In this document: positions 59,030 through 64,000 of the stretch, in pieces
Numbering within the stretch: the stretch's first letter is position 1
How the letters are laid out: every line of letters starts with the position of its first letter
Assembly (NCBI RefSeq): GCF_041381155.1
Contig: NC_091135.1
Span: forward strand, 59,494,567-59,558,566
DNA from: Argopecten irradians
Lineage: Eukaryota; Mollusca; Bivalvia; Pectinida; Pectinidae
Direction: 5' to 3'
Length of the DNA: 64,000 nucleotides
The notes under the pieces: generated by a model
What the model saw: the letters and a program-made list of their open reading frames with translations, nothing else
What the model was told of the DNA's origin: nothing
Database searches by the model: none
Position numbers and translations under genes: made by a program

Positions 59030-59197
59030 CCAGTTTCACAAACATGTTTTATAAAAGGTTCCTTAACTTAAATTCCCCATAGGAAAAAGATTGCAGATGT
59101 TAAGAAAAAAATATTAAGTTAAGGAACCTTTCCTTTGGAGACTTTTATGTTAAGGAATTCCTTAAAGTTGAGGAAGTTCGTGGAACTGGGCCCTGGA
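59030..59197. mobile_element. MITE with GGGTCCAGTTTCACAAA-type ends
   Basis: The left end gggtccagtttcacaaacat and the right end gttcgtggaactgggccc are reverse complements. Inner ggttccttaactta and taagttaaggaacc also pair. Non-coding. A related-looking but less clear segment lies at 61310-61460. Confidence 0.65.
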
Positions 59198-59507
59198 TAA
59201 TACTATACATGCGAATAATTGATTAAAAATTTTGAAAATGTTATCAGTACATAGTTGACGCAGACATCGAGGTTAGTTTGACCTTTTATATAATGATATA
59301 GTCGAACATAGTTAATAAAGCATGAAACCAGACGTATTCATCCCCTTTGCGATTGTAAATGGCAAAATGTGAATTTGATCTAGATCGGTAAGACGGTTAT
59401 CGGTTACTCTCTGAAGGACACGGTTCTTTCTATTATAAAAGGAGCGGGTTGGTGTGGCTTGTATATAGTGTTAAATACTGTCTCTGTCACTCAGCTGACG
59501 GAGCATG

Positions 59508-59581
59508 CTTCTGTGGTTCAGTCGGTAGAGCCGTAGATTTCCGCGCCGGAGACCCGGGTTCGATTCCTGGTCGGGGCACTC
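59508..59581 (+). other. tRNA-like module in type-2 LTR
   Basis: Contains A-box-like GGTTCAGTCGGTAGAGC (D stem GTTC/GAGC) and B-box GGGTTCGATTCC with a T stem CCGGG/CCTGG. The acceptor arm GCTTCTG/TCGGGGC pairs partly. The same module is at about 61177-61248. The anticodon arm is poor, so this is not called a functional tRNA gene. Confidence 0.7.
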
Positions 59582-59744
59582 GACAAAAATGTGTATTTTG
59601 CACTGTTCTTCTACATTCTTCGCCAATCTAAATAACCAACGGTGGTGGTGTTTGGAAGGGTCTCGTATGTCTTTGAGAGCGAAGATTTCGAGAAAGGAGG
59701 GAGGAGTGTAGTGGGATTGGACTGGGTAGATCATCGGTGACCAG

Positions 59745-60914
59745 TGTGATGATTTACGGTTAGAGTTACCTCCCTTGCATCACGTTTTGTTAACGTTTGT
59801 GATACTACATAGACTGCAATTTGATTAATTGAGTTTAATTATAGTGATGGATTAATTTGCCAAAATGGTAAAATGTAAATTATAATATTGTGGCGATATA
59901 GAAAGGATTTGAATAGGCTCATATAGGTTATTTTGTGTAGCAGATTGAAGAAGAAATTAGAGCTACAAATTACTATATGCAAATGAGCTAATACCACTGG
60001 CAGGGAACATTAATCTTTACTTTTAATGAATCACACAGGTATGGGGGGCCGGGTAGTGTCCTAGGCTCGGTTATAACCGGAACAAGGACGTTAAGCCCCA
60101 TCAATCAACATGGGGGGCCGGGTACTCTGCTCGAAGTATACGTTGGCGAACACTAACATGCTATGGGATTGAGATTGGTCACTGTACAAAGCACTGGTGC
60201 CAGAAGCTCCTGAATAATGGGATGCCTGCAAAGGCTACTCTGGTTATCGGTGTGTAGCTGGAAGCTCCTGAGTAAGGGTTGTCTGCAAAGGCAATCTGAT
60301 GGCATGCACGTTGTATAAGGGTGTCAGTACCAGTGTGTGAACGGCCCTGGGTACGCCAGAAGCTCCTGCATAAGGGGTCGCCAGAAAAGGCTACTCTGGT
60401 ACGCCCTGACCTGCAACATTCTGGTACTGGTGGTTGTATTCAGCAGACGTCTGTAAAATAGGACACTGGCGATTGCGCCAGGGGTTGGTCACTACAGTGA
60501 CAGAGGTAGTGCAGGTGCCTCGGAGCAGGACACTGGTAGTCGTGCCAGGGGTTGTCCCCGGAGTATAACAGGGACAGAGGGTAGTGACATACCCTGGAGT
60601 AAGACACTGTCATCTCGGCGACAGTGATTACTAATAGTGACGCGGCAGAGTGGTAGTGTCTGTACAAGATATAGAGTACAGGTTGCTGGCTAGTTGTGAA
60701 GCCAGGGTTAGTGGACACGACACTTAGGCAGTGTCGGGCATACCGCAGGATGCGGTACCCGTCGTAGGTACGTCGCAGGCGATAGGGACAGAGGTACTGT
60801 CCAGGCCTGTGTACATATCCAGTCGTGTAAATAACTTGTAAATATTGTTCAACTGCTCGACCAGGAAGTCGGTGATCCCGGAGCTCCGTCTAAATTGAGA
60901 GGTTGCACGTTACA
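59745..60914. mobile_element. Solo-LTR-like insertion, 1,170 bp, TG...CA with 5-bp duplication
   Basis: Starts TGTGATGATTTACGG and ends GGTTGCACGTTACA. It is flanked by ACCAG on both sides (59740-59744, 60915-60919), and removing it restores a continuous type-1 LTR. TG...CA ends and a 5-bp duplication fit a solitary LTR of a larger, unidentified LTR retroelement. No coding frame. It is younger than the host array. Confidence 0.7.
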
Positions 60915-60916
60915 AC

Positions 60917-60993
60917 CAGGTAGCTCAGTCGGTAGAGCACTCGGCTAGTGTTCGGAGGGTCCCCGGTTCGAATCCCGGTCTGGCCGCTGCATT
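60917..60993 (+). other. tRNA-like module in type-1 LTR
   Basis: Contains TAGCTCAGTCGGTAGAGC (D arm) and GGTTCGAATCCC (B box); acceptor arms ACCAGG/TCTGGC pair well. The anticodon arm is degenerate. Its position inside an LTR with TG...CA ends argues against an ordinary tRNA gene. Confidence 0.7.
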
Positions 60994-61647
60994 TTCTCAT
61001 CGCCTGTTACAGAATTGGCGCCCAACTAAATAACCCATGGATGGTGGTTAAAGAGTCTCGGGTTGAGATTTAGGAAATCTCAATAAAAACAGGGGGGAGT
61101 AGTGTAAAAGGAGCGGGTCGGTATGGTTTGTAAAAAGTGTTAAATACGGTCTCTGTCACTCAGCTGAAGGAGCATGCTTCTTTTGCTCAGTCGTTAGAGC
61201 CGTAGATTTCCACGCCAGAGAACCGGGTTCGATTCCTGGTCGGGGCACTCGACATGAATGTGTATTTTCCCTGTTCTTCTACACTATCATTGAAAGTGTG
61301 ATGTGGTACCGTTTCACAAAGTGTACGTAACTTTAAATTACGGGTAGACATAGGATTTATGTGCACGTATCTTTACGTGTACGTAAATTTTAAGGGCTTT
61401 TCACGAAACTGTACGTAACTTTACGCGTTTACGTGTAGGTTTACATACACGTAACGAAGACCGGAAGTGGTAATGTCACAATCAATCAATTTTTGTTTTT
61501 CTCAGATATGGCTATGGAAACAATTTGCCAGTGTCTATTATTTGCTTATTACTACCGTTATCCAGATTATTCTCCAAAATAATCAAAACCACACGATTTA
61601 GACGATTACATGTACGTGTATAATAAACTAAGATACATGCAATGTAC

Positions 61648-61745
61648 CATCGTCGGATACCCACGGCTTATCGCACTACACTACGCTACATTTTTGATAA
61701 GTGTAGCGTAGTGTAGTGCGATCAGCCGTGGGTATCCGACGATGG
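61648..61745. mobile_element. 98-bp foldback with 43-bp arms and 7-bp flanking repeat
   Basis: The arms ccatcgtcggatacccacgg...cactacgctaca and tgtagcgtag...cgatgg are nearly perfect reverse complements with a loop of about 11 bases. CAATGTA flanks both sides (61641-61647, 61746-61752), consistent with a target duplication. Non-coding hairpin MITE. Confidence 0.85.
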
Positions 61746-62173
61746 CAATGTACGTGTGTAGCATTTATATGTTAGTTTCCTCTCACATCTGTTTTAATGT
61801 ATATTCTACCTTTAAACGATTAGTTTGAGTTTGTCGTTCAGATGTCATGTCATTATTGATCAAACAGTTATATCTGAAAAACATCCATTTGGGAATGTTT
61901 GAATTTTTGCGAGAATGGTTGATGTGAACATTCATGTGGTTGTATTACTGTAAATCAGTTACTAGTATGCTAAATGCATGTAGCATAAAAATACTCACAG
62001 TTTTTATGGCATCTGTAACGACAAATCGCGATAATGGATATATCTACTAGCTTTCGGAAATCTAATAAGACAGGGCACGTATACAACATGCATATGTGGT
62101 GTAAAGTTAATTGAGTATATTGTATATTGTTTTTACTATTTCGATAACGATTTATATTTCAGTTCTTTGCAAA

Positions 62174-62185
62174 ATGATGTCCTAA
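62174..62185 (+). promoter_or_regulatory. Three-codon upstream ORF before the CARD start
   Basis: ATG ATG TCC TAA lies 14 bases upstream of the main ATG, just after an acceptor-like tttatatttcag (ending 62161) that suggests a spliced 5' UTR. Such short upstream frames can lower main-frame translation. Its use is unproven. Confidence 0.4.
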
Positions 62186-62198
62186 AGAAACCGTTACC

Positions 62199-62974
62199 AT
62201 GGAGACGAGGGAGCGACTTGTCCTCCAAAAGAATCATAGATTCTTGATTAGGAACATTGATTTGAAAACCGTGTTGGAGTATCTGTTTGAACAAATTGTC
62301 CTCAATGCAGACGATAAAGAAAGAATACAGGCCGAAGATACAAATGATGATCGAATTGATAAATTACTAAAAATACTACCCAGGAAGCCGAAGAGCTACC
62401 AGACGCTGTTAGACTGTGTAGACTACCATATCTTGCAAGAACTCCAAGGTTGTACCGTTACAGAAGAAGAGATAAAAAGGGGTAATGAAAGGGATGGTTG
62501 TTGACTATAATTAAGCTTTTTCGCTGTCCTTCCTTTTTGTTAATCGCATTCTGGTTGCGCTGAGTATTTGTGTGGATAAAAAGTGATAAAATAAAGCTGA
62601 TTTGTATATCCAGATATTGGAACACTATCATTCACGTTGTACCACCCATGCTGTATTAGGTAAATGCTTTTTTTGTGTCATTGCTGATTAGTCGGTTGAT
62701 TCGTTTAAATTAATTTTCAGAGGACGGAAAAATTGACAACATTGTTTCTGAGACGCTAAAGGATCTTTTCTGCTTCGAAGAAAAGGCCAATGTTGCAGTA
62801 TCGACATTGGAAGACGAGGTTCGTCAGCAGATCATTGAGTCTGGAACAGAATACAGATTAAAGCAAGATCACCTCCAAACTCTAGTCCTATCCTCTTTTA
62901 CTGGTGTTGTCCTTGGACGAAGGGGAGCGAGGAAAAAGAGAATGTATCCTTTAAAGCTTCATAACGGAGTGTAA
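62199..62974 (+). CDS. CARD-domain protein, 5' exons (3' end uncertain)
   Basis: Exon 1 62199-62481 and exon 2 from 62721 join in frame (G|AG = Glu) at good GT-AG sites. The ATG has a strong context (gttaccATGG) and an in-frame stop upstream. Residues about 8-90 look like a caspase-recruitment domain: six-helix pattern with LKTVLEYLFEQIVLN, DDRIDKLLKILPRKPKSYQT and LLDCVDYHILQEL. Exon 2 encodes a helical segment (IDNIVSETLKDLF, TLEDEVRQQIIESG) ending in basic GRRGARKKR. If unspliced, exon 2 stops at 62972-62974 (about 178 aa); a GTATCC donor at 62944 would instead continue, perhaps to an acidic exon ending near 63559. CARD proteins assemble death, caspase or innate immune signalling complexes (family knowledge). 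Partner domains are not visible. Confidence 0.75.
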
Positions 62975-63510
62975 AAACAAATATAATACTTCATATAATG
63001 ATTGGTTTTTATCAAAATTCAACTTCATAAGCAGAACGTTTTCGGGAATTAGGGTCTCGAATTGAATGAAATACGATTTTCACATTCACACTTTCGTTAT
63101 TTGTTTCATCTACTTGAAATTATGGATTGTTTTCGTCTCCCATCATTAACCCTTTCTAACCTTATGTATGATGATTCTTAGAAGAACCCATAGTATTGTC
63201 GAGGGGTGTATCAGTGTTCCGAGCTGAAGTACCCTCTGAACAATGCCGTAATGCTACCATAGAGATTGCTCTTAGCACTGAATAATTGTCAGTCCTATAT
63301 TACAGTTTGGTTTTCTGTAACACGAAGCAATGATTTTGTTTGTTTGAGTTTTACGGCCCATCGACAACTAATATCATTTAAGGCCATGAAGCAATGACCG
63401 AGCAATAACAGTTACACAGTTTCTGCATAAATGGACTTAATGTTTCAACACAAGTTTTATTTGATGATATTAACTTCTTTAACAAATAAAAAAGATTTGT
63501 TTTATAAAAA

Positions 63511-63559
63511 TCTTTCATGGCGACAAAGGGATGATGATTCTGATAGCAACGAATCAGGT
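63511..63559 (+). CDS. Possible third exon of the CARD gene (low confidence)
   Basis: The sequence gatgatgattctgatagcaa, cgaatcag encodes DDDSDSNES and ends at a consensus donor GTAGGA at 63560. An acceptor at cgacaaag|ggatg would join in frame to the GTATCC donor of exon 2, giving RKKRMDDDSDSNESG. The acceptor has a poor pyrimidine tract. Confidence 0.3.
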
Positions 63560-64000
63560 AGGACTTAATGGTTTAAAATAATTATACCTTTTTAAAGGGT
63601 ATGGGATTATTCCTAGAGGCTTTGTGTAGGGTGTCCGTGCTTTTAAGAAATAGTCATTGTATTTGAAATTGCATTGTAAAAAATGATTACAGTTTTCATA
63701 TTTTATAAAAGATAATGTATTCATGGACTATCTTACACTGTAAACCAACTGTCTTTCGCGAACAATTTATTTCTATGAATTTCGCGTTCAAAGTAATTTT
63801 GAACACTGGATCAAAGTCTACCGTAACGCCAATTTCTAAAACCGCGAAAATTGATCTTAAAATAGATTTGAAAAGAAAATAACGAAATCTAAAAGTCGCG
63901 AAAGAAATATGGTTTAACTGTAGATCATGTCTGAAGCATTTTGTCAGATCACATTTCTAGGAATATAATACCGACATACATTTTAGTATGTTATTTAGTT

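Larger units (their letters stand above)
59434..61283 (+). mobile_element. Tandem miniature LTR array with two LTR types (TRIM), nested insertion inside
   Basis: Order: type-2 LTR 59434-59615; 91-bp internal part with purine tract; type-1 LTR 59707-59744 continued at 60920-61011 (130 bp in total, like the 128-bp LTR at 41196); 91-bp internal part with TTGGCGCCCAACTAAATAAC as primer-binding-like site; type-2 LTR 61103-61283. Type 1 runs TGTAG...TTACA and type 2 runs TGTAAAAGG...TCTACA; each has its own tRNA-like module. CTAT flanks both outer ends. The middle LTR is split by the element at 59745-60914. Non-coding fossil; the similar outer LTRs suggest moderate age. Confidence 0.8.

Noticed and set aside
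59508-61248. Three apparent tRNA genes
   Set aside because: Good D and T arms but poor anticodon arms, and all lie inside LTRs of miniature elements.
57576-62481. Joining the start-like exon at 57576 to the CARD exon
   Set aside because: The phase-2 end meets the 62162 acceptor out of frame with the CARD, and an in-frame stop lies just upstream of the CARD ATG.

Overview
The window looks like nuclear DNA of a bivalve mollusc, probably a scallop- or oyster-like species. It has short exons in AT-rich introns, GT-AG splice sites, molluscan tRNA-derived and LTR-miniature repeats, many small transposons, and expanded RING/B-box genes. The species call is an inference; the sequence alone does not name it.

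Layout. Positions 1-21019 (+): the C-terminal 14 exons of importin-4 (IPO4, a HEAT-repeat nuclear import receptor); the 5' part lies outside the window. Its introns are swollen by tandem arrays and small mobile elements. 21020-24280: probable long IPO4 3' UTR. 24281-27254: spacer without a recognisable gene. 27255-44003 (-): a complete 17-exon gene for the peroxisomal Lon protease LONP2 (849 aa, ending in the peroxisomal signal SKL), convergent with IPO4; its 6.7-kb first intron holds a nested cluster of transposons. 46598-47836 and 49934-52081 (+): two single-exon, tandemly duplicated RING/B-box/coiled-coil genes; only the second keeps a C-terminal beta-propeller. 52082-62160: transposon-rich spacer with a 1.3-kb inverted-repeat element, a SINE, and a nested set of miniature LTR elements whose LTRs contain tRNA-like sequence. 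62199-64000 (+): start of a gene for a CARD-domain protein that probably runs off the window.

IPO4 and LONP2 are housekeeping genes (nuclear import; peroxisomal protein quality control) and their adjacency need not be functional. The RING/B-box pair and the CARD gene are of types that are expanded in bivalve innate immunity, so the right third may be part of an immune-type cluster (inference).

Most unusual features: (1) tandem repeats and duplications that copy exon-intron junctions of IPO4, including seven copies of a 3' splice site and about ten copies of an exon tail with its 5' splice site; (2) a miniature LTR array with two LTR types, each carrying a different tRNA-like module, the middle LTR being split by a 1,170-bp TG...CA insertion with a 5-bp target duplication; (3) three sequence-unrelated repeat subfamilies sharing one terminal architecture (5' hairpin, CCGTCC-rich segment, tandem core, 3' palindrome plus TCTTGTT), which resemble DINE-1/Helentron-type non-autonomous elements.
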